From: Congeria kusceri
Lineage: Eukaryota > Mollusca > Bivalvia > Myida > Dreissenidae
Length of the DNA stretch: 64,000 bases
Reading direction: 5' to 3'
NCBI GenBank assembly: GCA_027627225.1
Contig: CM051033.1
Location: forward strand, 51,256,516-51,320,515
Shown here one piece after another: positions 12,921 to 26,900 of the stretch. Below the pieces are notes generated by a model that had not been told where the DNA came from, made no database searches, and saw nothing but the letters and a program-made list of their open reading frames with translations. The number at the start of each line of letters is the position of its first letter. The stretch's first letter is position 1. A program made the translations under genes and the position numbers.

Positions 12921-13031
12921 GATCAGACACTCGTTGTCATTTCATACCATGATTTATTAAACTCGCTTACTAACAAAAGTCCTGAACTCGTTTAATAAAA
13001 TATGATATGAAATGACAACTCGTGTCAGATC
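12921..13031. mobile_element. 111-bp MITE-like inverted repeat
   Basis: The 26-bp arms gatcagacactcgttgtcatt and aatgacaactcgtgtcagatc are inverted copies with two mismatches, separated by about 60 bp containing tttattaaactcg and its near-inverse. A typical small palindromic nonautonomous element nested inside the larger transposon. Confidence 0.7.
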
Positions 13032-13199
13032 CTATATATATTATATTATTATATAGATGACTAGAGGGAATATGTTTTACGTGTTAATGACTGATAAATC
13101 ATGTAGTCCGACCAACGTGTATCACATCAATAACATTGTTCCTTTGCCATTTATCAGTCGCAATAACCTAGTCTAGACCATAACAAATCATATTTTTAA

Positions 13200-14868
13200 T
13201 GTTTGTAAGTGAAATGTATAGTTATATACACTTTACAATCATGAAAAAAATAATAACACATCTAGACATTATTACACTTAAGGGCGAAAATAAGTGTTAT
13301 AAAAACAAAGTTTATTACACTTCAGGGCGTTACGATTAACAGGATCTCGGTAGAGTAAATTCCGTCTTTAGTGAAATTAATGCCATAACACTAACCTATA
13401 AAGGTATAAACGATGAACAAAGGAAAAACGTTTTTGTTGTAAAGACGGATAATCATGAAATCCGTCAAAAGTGTATCAAGTCGTTTAACATTGTTCGTTT
13501 GTCAATCATCAGTCGCATAACCACTATTCTAGACCATAATTCATTAAAGTTCTTAGTTATGATTGTCGAATATATAATTATATACAATTTCCAACCAAGA
13601 AAAAAAGTTCATAACACTTCATGGCGTTATTGCACTTAACGTATTAAGATATAGGAGGTTGGTAGAACAGACTCTGTTTTTAGTTTCATTTCCTACCAAG
13701 AAAAAGTTTCTTACACTTCAGGGCTCTATTACACTTTAGGGCGACAATCAAGTGTAATAATTTAATAAAGTTTTAAACACTTCCGGACGTTAAGATTTTC
13801 ACGGTGTCGGTAGACTAGACACTAGTCTCCGTCTTTTTAGGAATTGATGTTATTTCACTTGATGGACTAAGGAAAAACTGTTTTAGTTGCTAATACAGAT
13901 ATCGTGTAGTCTGATAAAACTACATCAGAACGCTATTTTTGTTCGTTTGTCATTTTTCAGTCGCATTGCCACTATTCTAAACCATAATCCTTTAAATGTT
14001 CACGTTTGTTTGTTAAAGATAGAATAATATACAATTTCTAACTAAGACAAAATGAGTGTATTACTATTCCGGTCGTTATAACACTTCAGGGCGGTAAACA
14101 AGTGTAATAATGTAATAAAGTTTATTACACTTCGAGGCGTTAAGAATTAAAAGAAGTCAGTAGAATAGTCTCCTTCTTAAGTGAAATAAATGCTTTTTCA
14201 CCTACCATTACAAAATGAACAAAAGAAACATGTTGTTAGTTTTAAAGACTGATAAATCTTGTAGTCCGTCCAAAGTGTATCACATCGTTAACAATGTTGG
14301 TTTTTCATTCATCAGTCGCATTACCACATTTTTATACCATTATACGTTATATTTCTCAAGAATGTTTGTTTAGTATGTGATGATATACAATTTTCAACAA
14401 AGATAAAAGTTTATTACACTTTGGGGCGTTATTACACTTCAGGGCGGCAAGCATGTGTAATAATGTAATAAAGTTTATTACACTTCGAGGCGTTAAGAAT
14501 TAAAAGAAGTCAGTAGAATAGTCTCCTTCTTAAGTGAAATAGATGCTTTTTCACCTACCATTACAAAATGAACAAAAGAAACATGTTGTTAGTTTTAAAG
14601 ACTGATAAATCTTGTAGTCCGTCCAAAGTGTATCACATCGTTAACAATGTTGGTTTTTCATTCATCAGTCGCATTACCACATTTTTATACCATTATACGT
14701 TATATTTCTCAAGAATGTTTGTTTAGTATTTGATGATATACAATTTTCAACAAAGATAAAAGTTTATTACACTTTAGGGCGTTATTACACTTCAGGGCGG
14801 CAAGCATGTGTAATAATGTAATAAAGTTTATTACACTTCAGGTCGTTATTACACTTCAGGTTGTAACA
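13200..14868 (-). repeat. right terminal inverted repeat with 353-bp tandem units
   Basis: Inverted copies of the left-arm unit. The marker cttc of the block cacttcgaggcg or cacttcaggtcg falls at 14130, 14483 and 14836, again 353 bp apart. The two outer units are almost identical to those of the left arm. More diverged units extend inward to about 13200, including blocks near 13300, 13610, 13730 and 14090. Confidence 0.85.
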
Positions 14869-15640
14869 AAGCCTACCTGCATAATGGCTTGTTTATTTCC
14901 GCAAAGATAGAGCAGTGCCATAAGTCACGTAGCGTACTTCAATTCAACAGCCACGATATTTTAGCTCGGTTATTTCTGGTATATGTTCATTTTAACATTG
15001 CCGTGGGTTATGTAAACAAATGTACGCATTTATTAAGTGGGACCGTGATAAGATCCAGAATATATCCATCAAAATGGAATTCCAAATGTCATGACGCAGT
15101 TTAAAGTATAAGTATTAATCGATGAAGTTGTGTTCAAATGGATTTGATTTTATTCATAGCGGACGCGTCATTTGGCAATTTTGGCAACGTGACTACAATA
15201 AAATAGAATTATTGATTTCTCTTACTCAAATTAACAGAAAAAAACTTTGGGCAATCCGTTTTCGTAAAAACGCCTGTCTGGTTACAACTTTTCTGTGTAG
15301 AAAGGTCAATTGAGTGCCCACTGTGATATGCCTAATATGTTTTTTTTTGCAAATGTTGACAAAAAATAAGTTCTCCAAGAAACTTTCACACAAATGTGTT
15401 TATAATGTCACAGACAATGCCAAAAATGTCGAGTACAATGATGTATTAAACTAAGACACTAAGGTGAGACCTTCTTTTAACTTACGGTTGGACTTGAAAC
15501 GTTTCATGAAAAGTCTAGCTAATTGAAATGTTCGACAGGTTATCTTACACATATTTATAATTGGTGTATTACATGTAAAACGACGTATATCATGTGATAA
15601 ATGAATATCTGCTATTATTACTACTATTCATAGGTTCCAA
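14869..15640 (+). repeat. dispersed repeat R1 (intron 1 of gene D)
   Basis: Closely matches 30590-31260, for example attcaacagccacga, ttagctcggttatttctggta and gtgggaccgtgataagatcc. Shorter inverted pieces occur near 46190-46310, 53810-53900 and 55300-55660. The repeat includes a short frame reading FDFIHSGRV and RDYNKIELLI that recurs as FDFINSGRV near 55.4 kb, but it is too short to call a gene. Confidence 0.7.
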
Positions 15641-15815
15641 TGAAGTACATCCGCAAGACCAATCAAACTGTAGGTTATCTTCGAAGTAAGTTAATAACGT
15701 AACATCTTATTGGTAAAGAAGGGCTTACTTTGCTTCCAATAAGATTTTACTTCATATGTTCTACCTATTACATGATACTAAACATAAAACACTATAAAGA
15801 CATTCTATGACTTAC

Positions 15816-15858
15816 GTAAAATAAAGCAAATCAACACCGTTCCAAAGAAAACATGCAT
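15816..15858 (-). pseudogene. gene D exon 1 (signal peptide start)
   Basis: The ATG at 15858 opens 14 codons plus one base: MHVFFGTVLICFIL and donor GTAAGTCA. Length (43 nt), phase and donor match exon 1 of genes A and C exactly. Confidence 0.65.
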
Positions 15859-15984
15859 TTTCACTGATACAGATACACGGATATACCGATAGTTCATGTA
15901 GTTGTAACAATGATGTGTGTTATTGATTATTACATAGTTAACGTCTTTTTAATATCATGCTTTTCCTTATGGTTTATGTTCTAC

Positions 15985-16170
15985 ATTGATAACGCGCGCT
16001 ACGGATGTCGTGGGTGGGTGTGTGGTGCAAATAATTTTAATACGTTAATCTGCGGATGACACCATTCTATAAATAGCTGCACTTAAACTCTGTACTAAGA
16101 AGGTTTGCCAGGTAATCCTTGGGTTATATATACCAACACGGCTATAAATGGGCAAAATAAAGTTCGAAAA
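15985..16170 (-). promoter_or_regulatory. conserved upstream block of gene D
   Basis: Matches 31638-31830 (gene C) strongly, and 47475-47670 (B) and 54700-54900 (A) more weakly. Shared motifs on the plus strand include ctgataacgctca or its variants and gatgacaccattctataaatag. A TATA-like TATATATAA (minus strand, 16134-16142) lies about 280 bp from the ATG. Promoter or 5' UTR role is inferred from position and conservation. Confidence 0.5.
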
Positions 16171-16491
16171 TACATAATTCTGCTTCCATTATCAATGTTA
16201 TTTATTAAGCGAATGTAACCTGGTTAAGATATTTTCATGCAAATTAGTATAATAAAGTAATACTCTATTTACTGGAGAAGTCGATGGTATCATATATATT
16301 TGCTTATATATTTAACTCTTACTTTAGGCGGGAACCAAATTGAATCTTCTTTCACATCCGCGAAATTACAGATGCCCGGTTTTGCCGATGCGTACAAAGT
16401 GCTGTTGGCTATTTTCATGTTAGTCTTATCCTAATGTTCACAAATACGCTATTGTAGTAATATTACCAATTTAATACATTCTAATGAATAT

Positions 16492-17090
16492 TGGTTTTCC
16501 AATTATTTTAATTCGTTAAAAAACATGTCCGCGCGCCATGGGCGGGGCAGTTTTTCTTATATGGCTATATTGAAATCTTGAAAAAGCTTCTTGTCCCGTT
16601 TCATGAACATTTCGGTTTCCATGCACCCGTGTGTATGTGATCGGTATATTGCAAATAACAGGTGAATGTCATTCAAGGAAGAGAAACAATCTTACCTATC
16701 ATCAATGCTGTATTTTTGCGTGGCCTGTCAGGTATTTTTGTCTTGTCAATACTAGTAATTTAAAACCCTTAAACGATAGACACGATGATACTAATTTAAA
16801 AAGATGGTCATTATTTTTGTTGTCGCCGTTTAACACCAAAAGCGAATTTTCGTCGTTAAAATAATTATTGATTAACAACACCAACATAAATATAATAATA
16901 TAGAAATAATGTTCCAATTAATATGCGAATGCATGCACAATACCGTCGATACACTAACTAGGCCATAATGTCGTCATGGTTTATCAGACACATGGTTTCT
17001 CAAATATATGCAACATATTGTACATGTAAGTTCCGTGCATAAATGAAACTGTTAAAAAATGCAAATTCCGCTTCTGGCCTGTAAAGTTTA
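16492..17090. repeat. duplicate of 1815-2420; 3' flank of gene C
   Basis: Near copy of the sequence downstream of gene D, including gccatgggcggggcag and ttgcgtggcctgtcaggta. It starts abruptly at about 16492, immediately after sequence shared with 32340-32400, so it marks the edge of a duplication. Confidence 0.65.
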
Positions 17091-17147
17091 TCAAAATGAT
17101 CGGCTTGTGTGCTGTTAAACGACCGATTGCCGAGTCGTTGGTTCGGT

Positions 17148-17413
17148 CTATCGGAGGGTCTCGTGCGAGATTCCCGTCTTTTGTAGCTCAGATCCGTGCT
17201 GTGGAACTTCATCAAGCCCTTGTCGTGACACTTCATTAAGCTCTTGACGTGGAGCTCTGTCAAGCCCTTGACGTGGAGCTCTATCAAACAATTGATGCGG
17301 AGCTTTATCAAGAGGCTCCTGCGGAGATATATCAACTCGGTTCAGCGATAATATATGCCGCACAGGTCTATCAGTGCCATAATATGAAGCTCTAATACTG
17401 CCTTGCTGCTGAG
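17148..17413 (-). CDS. gene C exon 3 (cytoplasmic tail)
   Basis: Acceptor aaaagttttgttgcag is followed by CT CAG CAG, which completes an Ala codon with the last G of exon 2. Encodes AQQQGSIRASYYGTDRPVRH, then octapeptide repeats from 24-bp tandem units, ending TLR and stop TAG at 17148-17150. Uncharged-to-basic repeats rich in Pro, Arg and Gln suggest a disordered tail. Confidence 0.65.
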
Positions 17414-17691
17414 CTGCAACAAAACTTTTTATGTTTGTATGTGATAAAAGTAGTACTACTAGTAGTTGTAGTAGTAGTAGTAGTAGCAGTTGTAGTAGCA
17501 GCAGCTGTTGTAGCAGTAGACGTAATAGCAACAGCGGCAGCAGTAGTAGTACAGTAGTAGTAGCGGTAGTAGTAGAAGTTGTAGTAGTAGTATAATTATT
17601 AGTGGTTGATGTAATAGTTGTTGTTGTTGTTGTTGTAATAGTAAAAGTAGAAGAAGCAGTAGTAGTAGCAGTAGTAGTAGAAGTAGTAGTC

Positions 17692-17737
<46 letters not shown>

Positions 17738-17738
17738 C

Positions 17739-17784
<46 letters not shown>

Positions 17785-17915
17785 ATAGTAGTAGTAGTAG
17801 TAGTAGTAGTAGAAGTAATAGTATTATTAGTAAAAGTAGTAGATTGGTAGTTGTAGAAATAGCAACAGCCGTTTTAATAGTAGTAGTTATAGCAGAAATA
17901 GTAGTAGTAGTAGTA

Positions 17916-17948
<33 letters not shown>

Positions 17949-17949
17949 C

Positions 17950-17982
<33 letters not shown>

Positions 17983-20900
17983 CAGTAGTAGTAGAAGTAG
18001 TAGTAATAGTAGTAGTAGTAGTAGTAGTAATAGTAGTAGTAGTAGTAGTTGTAGTAGTAGTTGCTGTTGTTGTTGTTGTTGTTGTTGTTGTAGTTGTATT
18101 AGTATTGCAAGTAGTTGAACATGTAGTCGTAGTAGTAGTACATGTAGTCGCATTAGTAGTACATATTGAAGCAGTGGCAGTAGTAGTAGTATTGTTGTTG
18201 TTGCTGTATTAATGCTATCGTTATGAACAACATCATAATATTGTCAGTTATCTTTATAATTGCATGTTTATTTTGGGTATTGTTTATTGATTCTTTTATA
18301 TCGCTTCTTACCTTCGTGTGCACTGTCTGCGTGTACTGCTGGCGGCCTCCTGGAATAAAGAAAATATATCAAAGCAAATACCGTCCCGCTTATTGACAGA
18401 AGACCAAATACTAGACTTACTGTACATACTGTTGTACACTTTGATTCTTGGCAACAGTCCACGTAGGTGCTGTTGTCGACTGGACAGCAGCCGTGTTCGC
18501 ATGTCACATATGTTTGATTGTCGGTGTTGCATTCTTCTGAGCATAGCACAGTATCTGTGGTGACAAAAAGGGGAATATATCTTTTCAGGCACATGACATT
18601 TGGAATAAGGGCTTAATGAAAAGAAATATATAGAGAACAACAGGTTACTGTCTGGTCTTGTGTAATATATCAGGTGAGGCTTATAATAAAATAACGGCGA
18701 GGCTTGCCGAGTCGTTATTTTATTCGTGCCGAACCTAATATATTACACAAAACCAGGCAGTAACCTGTTTTTCTATTTATCATACCACATTTTTAGTAAA
18801 ATATCACCAAACGAGCTGATTTTTATAGATTTAAAAACTAAGGGCGGCGCTGACTTTGCTGAGCCGACTTTTACACGTTTTACGTAGATGTAGTTATGGA
18901 TTTCTAAAAGTTGACTGTATAATACCTTATTAATAACATTTCGTAATAATAAGTGAACTGCTTTCACTACGAATACGTAGATTACACGCATGCTCATTCA
19001 TAAAATACTGAAAATGCGAACTGAAATGGATTGCAACGATCAATTTTATCGGAGAACAGACAACGCCGAATTGTTTGGAGACGCCATTTTGGACTTGTGT
19101 ATTGAAATTGACATTTCCAAGATCGTGTCAATATTGTCAGTATTTGACTATAGTGTGTTCAATTTTTGGTAATATTGTTTTTGGTTCAACATAAACTGAT
19201 GCTGTGTAGTGACCTTTAGTGCATTTATTATGAATGTATTGAAATAAATTTGTATGGATGATTTATTGTGTTCAATAGATGGCGTCATATCACTACCAAA
19301 GTGCGGGTTTATGTGAATATTAAAAAAATAACGTTTTTGTGATTTATGACGATTAAAAATAATAAACTATGTACGTTCTTGGTATTAAATTGTTTGTTTT
19401 GTTGAATCTGATATATTTTTACCGAAACTGTTGACTTTATAGTTGTTTCCGAACAATATGATGTACTCCAAACATTGACTGATATAAACGCTACTGACCT
19501 GATATAAAAAAGTTATATCAGGCACCTTTTTATCAGGCCAATATCAGCTTAGTGGTATGATAAATATGGTTGGTGACTTTTGATATCATGTAATATCAGA
19601 CGAGTCCGATATGGCGTAGGAAAAAGGCGAGGCTTGCCGAGCCTTTTCCTACGCTATATCGGACGTGTCTGATATCACATGATATCAAAAGTCACCAACC
19701 ATATATTCTATGTATTATGCCACGTCTTGCAAATATTGTTTTTTATAATTAATAAAATACATCAATGTAATTAAATCGCAAACATTTAGCAATTTACAGT
19801 ACCAAAAAAAATGCAAATGAGACAGCCTGACGGCGTCTACTAGCGTCGATGCATAGTTACGCATAACAAATAGTTCTTTATAAAATCATCAACAATTTAA
19901 CATTTTAAAACACATTTAACCAATGAACCAAAAATTGAAGCGAGAAATTGCTTCTTATTGGAACATTGAACATGATATAAATACATGTACGTGACTTTAT
20001 CTATTAACACACACACAAGAAGAAGACTGCAGTCGACATAACGATTACTTTTTGACTGTTTGCAGTACGTGTGTAATGTGAATATTCAACAACGAAACAA
20101 ATTTACAAATAAAACAACCAGTGGATTTATTATCAAGTGCGTCGTTAGTCAACTTTTCCATCAGTTCATAATGCTTTCAAAGTTGAGAAGTGGATGATTG
20201 CTCTGAAAAACTGCCCCCGAGTGTAATGTAAAACTCGGTGGGGAACGCAACTGCAGTCTTTTTTTTTGCCTTATTTTAGAGGCATAGGTGCCTATATTTA
20301 AATATGTATTGAATTAATTTTCAGTATAGATAAAATAAAAAAAACAGCCACAAAATTTCATCCAATTCTTTCATGAATTCCAATTTTTGTGATATCTGTA
20401 ATTTTTTCAGCTTTTAAAAATATCAGCTTTCTAAGATTTTATTGACAGGTTTTGTATGTTGTGCATGTTTTTGCATAATGCTTATTTGACATAATAAATT
20501 TATTCTTGTTAATTGAATAATGTTTAAATGTTTTGTTCCAGTAAATTTTATTTCTGTGAAATAAAATGTTGGCATAGTATAGATCTATTCTTTGTTTACA
20601 TTTTAACCACGTACGTGACATTCCACGCCTACAAAATGTAGTTCCGAGAAGTGGGCGGGATTAAACAATCCTTGCACGTGATTGTTTAGCATGATATTCG
20701 TTAATGTGGGCGGAGCTAAAACGTGTTATCAGTCAGGGACATGATATTACAGAAAGTAGCCGGGGTTAATTTGTGTTATCGGTCAGTGGTATAATAACGC
20801 TTAAAAATATTGGGTCAACATCTTCAACGTAATTGTGCACTGGTGGCATAATAAAATGCATTTCATATCACACAAATACATGCATTTTAAATATTAAGTG

Positions 20901-23900
20901 TAAATAAAAATATTTTCAATTGAAACACAAATATACATGGTTAAATTAGATTTGTTACTTAAATACAGAATCATCAAAATACTCGTAAAACACTAGGTAA
21001 TAACGTATTGTTTCACTTTTACGTGGTGCTAAGTATTACTTATCAATGCAACATTAATATTTGCTGGACACTTGTACGAATTATGTATTTTGCAAATCAT
21101 TACGAAAACGTGCATGTATAGCACTGACATTGACTTTTATGAATATATTATAACTCTGCAACGATAAATATATTTCAACATGCTGGAATTGAGTTACATC
21201 GATAAAAATAGTATCTCAATGCAAAAACAGTTAAGCATTTATAAACACGTGAAATACGTGCAAGAACAAAGCAAGGATAGGACAAAATTCGAGTCCGAAA
21301 TTATACTACTAGAGTTTATGCGTACATGTAGCCGGTTAATGTGGCCGAGCTATATCCTATATGGTATTCAACTGGATTAATGGATATATGTGGCGCGTCG
21401 TGAAAAAACCGGTCTTAATGCATGTGCGTAGTGTCGTCCTTGCACAGGCTAATCCGGGACGGCACTTTCCGCTTTTATGCTATTTTCTGTTTCAAGGAAG
21501 TCTCTCCTAAACATATATCCACTGTAGGCGGAAAGTGCCGTCCCGGATTAGCCTGTGCGGACTGCAAAGGCTAATCCGGGACGACACTTTACGCACATGT
21601 ATTAAGTCCGGTTTTCACACGACACGCCTCATATGTTTTTTTTTTACATTTTTAATTACACATGTTCTACTTTGAAGATATTAACATATAGAGTCCGTGT
21701 CCCAGAAATCATTAAATAAATTTATTATCGTAGTTTAATTTGATTTATACGGAATGTGTTTTAGGCTATGCAGTAATTTGCCCGCTGAAATTTCCTAATT
21801 TTTCTCGTGGAAGTAATGAAGATTTGAAACGTATGGTTTGAGAAATCCAAGCGGGATGTGGTGCGGACTGAATTTACAGCGTGTCAAATTATTTCATTTT
21901 TAGCTCGACTTTTCGAAGAAACGGCAAGCTATTCTACTCGCCCCGGCGTCGGCGTCGGAATCCAAGCTAGTTTAAAGTTTTTCGGTAAGCTTGTTTCTCA
22001 GGAATGGCTTGAGGGATTTCGTTCAAACTTAACGCATTTATTCACCACATTAAAATGAACCTAAATGCCAAGTTTGGTAACTTAAACGTGAAATTTGTCA
22101 AAATTATGGGACGTTTTACACTAAGAAATGTTACATATACATGTAAGATATATGGACAGGTTAAAGTTGTTCGGAAAGCTGGTTTCTCAGGAGGGGCTCA
22201 AAGGATTCATTCGAACAAAAAAAACCCAACTTATTCCCTATATTAAAATGATCTCATAGGCCAATTTCGATAACTCTAGTTTCAAATTTGTCAAAATTAT
22301 GGCCCTTTTTACACTTTTTTCGGTAAGCTGGTTTCTCAGGAATGGCTTGAGGGATTTCATTCAAACTTAAAACAATTATTTCCAATACTAAAATGAACTC
22401 AAAGGCCAATTTGTATAACTCTAGTTTGAAATTTGTCAAAATTATGGGCCTTTTTTTACAATCAGAAAGTGTACATATAAGCTATATAGACCAGTTAAAG
22501 TTTTTCGGTAAGCCGGTTTCTCAGGAATGGCTTGAGGGATTTCATTCAAACTTTGGGCACTTATTTCCTATATTAAAATGAACTCATAGGCCAATGTTGA
22601 TAACTCTTGTTTGAAATGTTTACTTTAAGAAATGTTAAGTGGGTGGAATAACGGCGTAAACTTTTGATTTCCACTCTTTAACTTGAGAATCCATCTTCAT
22701 ACATAAATATCCTAAAGCAACACTTTACTCGGGATTGAATATGTGGTGGGATTGGTGGGATCAAGGTCACGGTCACTGTTACTAAAAATAGATAAAAACT
22801 GCTTTATAACTCGAGAACAAATTAGAATATTTTAATAACATTCAATTTATAGATACTGTAAAAGAAACATTGCATGAGATTGCATATGGGTTAAGTTGGA
22901 TCAAGGTCAGGGTCACTGTTTGAAATTTAAGGAAATGCTTCCACTCAGTAACTCGAGGAAGAAATTAATTTTGTTTAATTTGCCCCTACTATCATGTTTG
23001 TTTTAGAAAAATTGCCAGAAACTCTGACAACCATAAGAAAAGTTGAGCTGTCCTCCGAAAGCTATTGTTTGTTTTCTACAGAGATATGTTCAGTCTAGTT
23101 TAAATTAATTTAATTATATCAAATCTAATGTCTATCTACAATTATGCTGGCGTTGCTACTGGCGGCCATGAATCCGACTCAAGAATTCTATCAGGTAAAT
23201 TTACACTTATATAACTAACATTAACATCTAATGGGAGTAAAAACATTAAATGTGTCGCCATTTTTTAATGTATAATAGTATATAGTCGTAATTTTCTTAT
23301 TTTAAAAGTTGAAGTTGTCTATACTTCACATCATCATGTATAAGATTACAGGCAACATAATAGTTAAAGAAATTATGTAACATTGTATTAGGGTCTTATA
23401 TCTATAGATAATATAGATATGGTATTGAAAACTGCGAATGCCAGTAATATGAAATTTCCAAGATTTGCTAAACAGAAAAGTTACTTTTACTAGGATATAC
23501 ATCAAACAAGAAATAATAAAAAGAGCATGTGGCTTGAAGACAATCAATTCAAAAGGCTCACATTCGCCTAGTCTACTTTCGGTTTTAAATTATTATCGAT
23601 CATTTTGGTACAGTGAAAGTACCGTTAAAAAAATATATTCGCAAACACAATCCCGAATTAACGGGATAGAAGTTGTTAAAATCATAATAAAGACAAGAAA
23701 ATATCATAATGAAATAACATTATAAATAAATGATAGTTATCGAATGAAGTTAAATATTATGTTTAAGAATATGTCAAATGATACACAAATATAACTTTGA
23801 CATATTAAAAATAATTACATAAACAGCGAAACTACTTTGTTTAACGTTTGTTTACATTTTGCGCATAACTGCAAAATAAAGTTGTTTTCACTGTACCAAA

Positions 23901-26900
23901 CCTATATTGGTGCTCCTTTTGTAACCCAATTATAATAAGTCTTACTATATTTTATTATTACTGTACATTCTATTCCCATTTTATATCAAATTGAAGGGCA
24001 ATGTATCTTTGAAGACCGCATAATTACATTTAATTAATATTTTAAACTGGTGACTATATAAATGTAAATATGCACAATGTGTACTAGTTTATGACTATGC
24101 ATTAGATTTAATTGACAAGTGAATGATATTTTGTGACGAAAATTCCATATGACAGAGTTCACAAGCCCAAGGCAAAATTTAGTTGGCCTTTTGTTAACCC
24201 AACTACAATGAACGGAAAGTAAAGACAGTGCACGGGCAATGCGGGTTACTCAGGCAGGAATATAGCCGTGTACTATGGGATTTAGTCAACGGTTATTCTT
24301 GCCTGTGATTGGCTGGCTGACAGCAACTGTGGTCTAAGAATAGAGACATTTGTCTTTAATAGTTGTATTCTTGTACCGTTTGTATCTGGTGCAAAAAGAC
24401 GTGCACTGTGGCACTATGATGCAAACTAAATTATTAAGTTCAATGATGATGTTATAATTATGTCAAAGTTCCCGTTCTTAAATAACCCGCTTGTTGGCAC
24501 ACCGATATTGTGTTATGTATTTTATGAAACCTGATGTGTAGATAATAAATAATTTATGTTTGACATAAAGGAAATGAAATAGAAAGCATAAATATATTTA
24601 TTATCGTAGTTTAATATAGTTTATACGGTTTATACGGTTTGTGTTTTTAGGTTATGCGGTAATTTTCCCGCTGAAATTTCCTCGTGGAAGTATTGAAGAT
24701 TTGAAACTTACTCTAATTGGTTTGAGAACTCATTCGACTAGTAAGCGGGGTGTAGTGCGGACTGAATTTACAGCGTGTCAAATTATTTCCATTGTTTATG
24801 AGATGTGTATGCAACTTACAGTGTGTCCTAGTTTCCCATACAACCAGGGAAACTGGTTTCTCTCGTGTTTGAACTAACTCCCTCTATCGATTAAAAACAT
24901 CTGTTTTGTTAAACTTATTTGTATTGTTAATCGTGTTAAATTATTGTATCTTATATCGACATTCGACTATTATTTACTGTAACGTTCTGCATATATTGTA
25001 ATGTTGCTAGATTCAAAACCCGGACAATTACATTGGTGGAGAATCCTGGTATCTATTAAAAAGGGACATATAAATATAAACAATAATAATAGGAATGTAC
25101 TCCATAGAGAATTTTATAGTGACCTTTAAGATGATAAGACAAATCACTCATTAAGCAGAGGCTATGAACATGAATCAGGGACTGGCAGGGCTAATGTTGG
25201 CAATTCAAACTTTTAACTCAAGAAAAAGGGAAGAGGTTCATTTACGATGAAGCTAGGAAAAATTGATTGCCAAGCATGAGGATGGTCTGATTATGTGGAT
25301 TAATTTGAGCAAGTTTGTAATTTGAAGATGGAGTGATAGCGAGAAGGGGCCTATGTGGACCATATTAAGGAAATCTTGGACACACCTAGAAAGCGGGTTT
25401 TAGCATACAGATGAAGATTTGGAACTATGAAAAGAGACAGAACTGATTCATTTACAGCTTTTGGCAATGCTCTCAGGAAAGCGGGGAACAAAGCTTTTCC
25501 ATGGATAGGATCCCGGGCTTTTGAAACTGGTATAATTGACCAATATGTTCAGGACTCAGGCGATTGATTTACAGAAACATGTCCAATTTACTCACCCTTT
25601 CATAACTTATGCTACGATCAATGGAATACTGTGCATTCCAGGGTACGCTATGTTGCAAACCTCAAGACGTAAGAATCCCAGAATTAGGCCACTCTCTTTA
25701 GTGACCCAGTTGCATCCCTCAGATCATCTGTTATGCGTACATAATGTTCAGTAGAGGACCTACAGGAAATGTTTAGCTCTATTTTGGAAGAGAAATTTCA
25801 AAAACATTTATTGAACCTCAGTCAAAGATGTAATAACAGCAACTTTCAAGCATATATGGAATCTTAAAGCAGAACTGCACAGAACTTCAGTAACACTAAT
25901 TCATGCTGTAGTACCAGATACTGCTATGTAGGGTTATTATCCTAAACATTTAAGAGGTAATAGCTTTGAGGATAGAAAGCTAAGAACTGACTTTGATAAC
26001 TACCAAAATAGGTACAATGGTCCTATGCCTCAGGATATTTAAAATATAAGGCCAAATCAGCAGACTTGTTTTGAGAGAAATTACAGACCTATATTCCATA
26101 TACCTGATCATGGTACCGTGAGATATACAGCATATCGCCCCCTTAGTGCAAGAAGGTGCCATATGACTTTTTTATGTTTTCGAGAAAATCACATTTTATT
26201 GTTTCATTATGCGGAAATAAAAGCTATAATAGTAATACTTTATATATTTGTTGAAAAAAATGCAAGTAAGCTTCTGGAAGAATGATGTACTGAATAACTT
26301 CATCAATTAGGTATTATTTAATTAATTTAGTTTTATGGTACTTTTTAGCACTCAAGAAATAATAAAACGATCAGTGAAAAAGGTACCATTTGACACATGG
26401 CACCTTTTGACCCTCACCATTTCTCAACAAATTATAATAATTTCAGTGAAAAACGGTACCATATGACATATAGCACGTTTTTACCCTCACAATGTTGGTT
26501 CTTTGATCAATGCAAAAGGTACCATTTGTCATTTGGTACCTTTCTGCACAATACAAAATTTCTTACCGACAGCAAGAAGGTGCCACTTGTCATTTGGTAC
26601 TTTTTTTACTCTGAATAAATCTTCAAAACTAGACAGCATACATTGTGTCTTTTCACAACATGGCAAATTTTGTCTCATTGTTTTGTATACATGGTATTGT
26701 TTATACCAAAAACAACACATATGATCATGCACATATTTTTTATTCAACACAATGTCATCCCTAGACAACGAACATGACTTGCAAGGACCATACACAAGAA
26801 AATCATTTCTTTAAGTCTGTATTCTTGACATTCTGATGATGTTTTATTTCAGTTTTACTTATTTCACTTTCATGGTTTTCCTGTCAGCTCATAACTGTAC

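Larger units (their letters stand above)
4765..14868. mobile_element. 10.1-kb Ginger-like DNA transposon with integrase-OTU gene
   Basis: The ends are inverted copies starting TGTTACAACCTGAAGTG on the left and ending CACTTCAGGTTGTAACA on the right. They are flanked by the 6-bp direct repeat aagcct (4759-4764 and 14869-14874). The related empty site at about 30585-30600 has this sequence once (caaaatagcctacatg), which supports insertion. Both arms are built from 353-bp tandem units. The interior carries one long minus-strand gene with a DDE integrase and an OTU protease. TGTNR termini and an integrase-type transposase are known of Ginger transposons. The 6-bp target repeat is longer than the 4 bp I recall for Ginger1, so the superfamily call is tentative. 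Confidence 0.8.

Noticed and set aside
17602..18212. Poly-Val and poly-Leu frames on both strands
   Set aside because: Trinucleotide repeat artefact within intron 2 of gene C.
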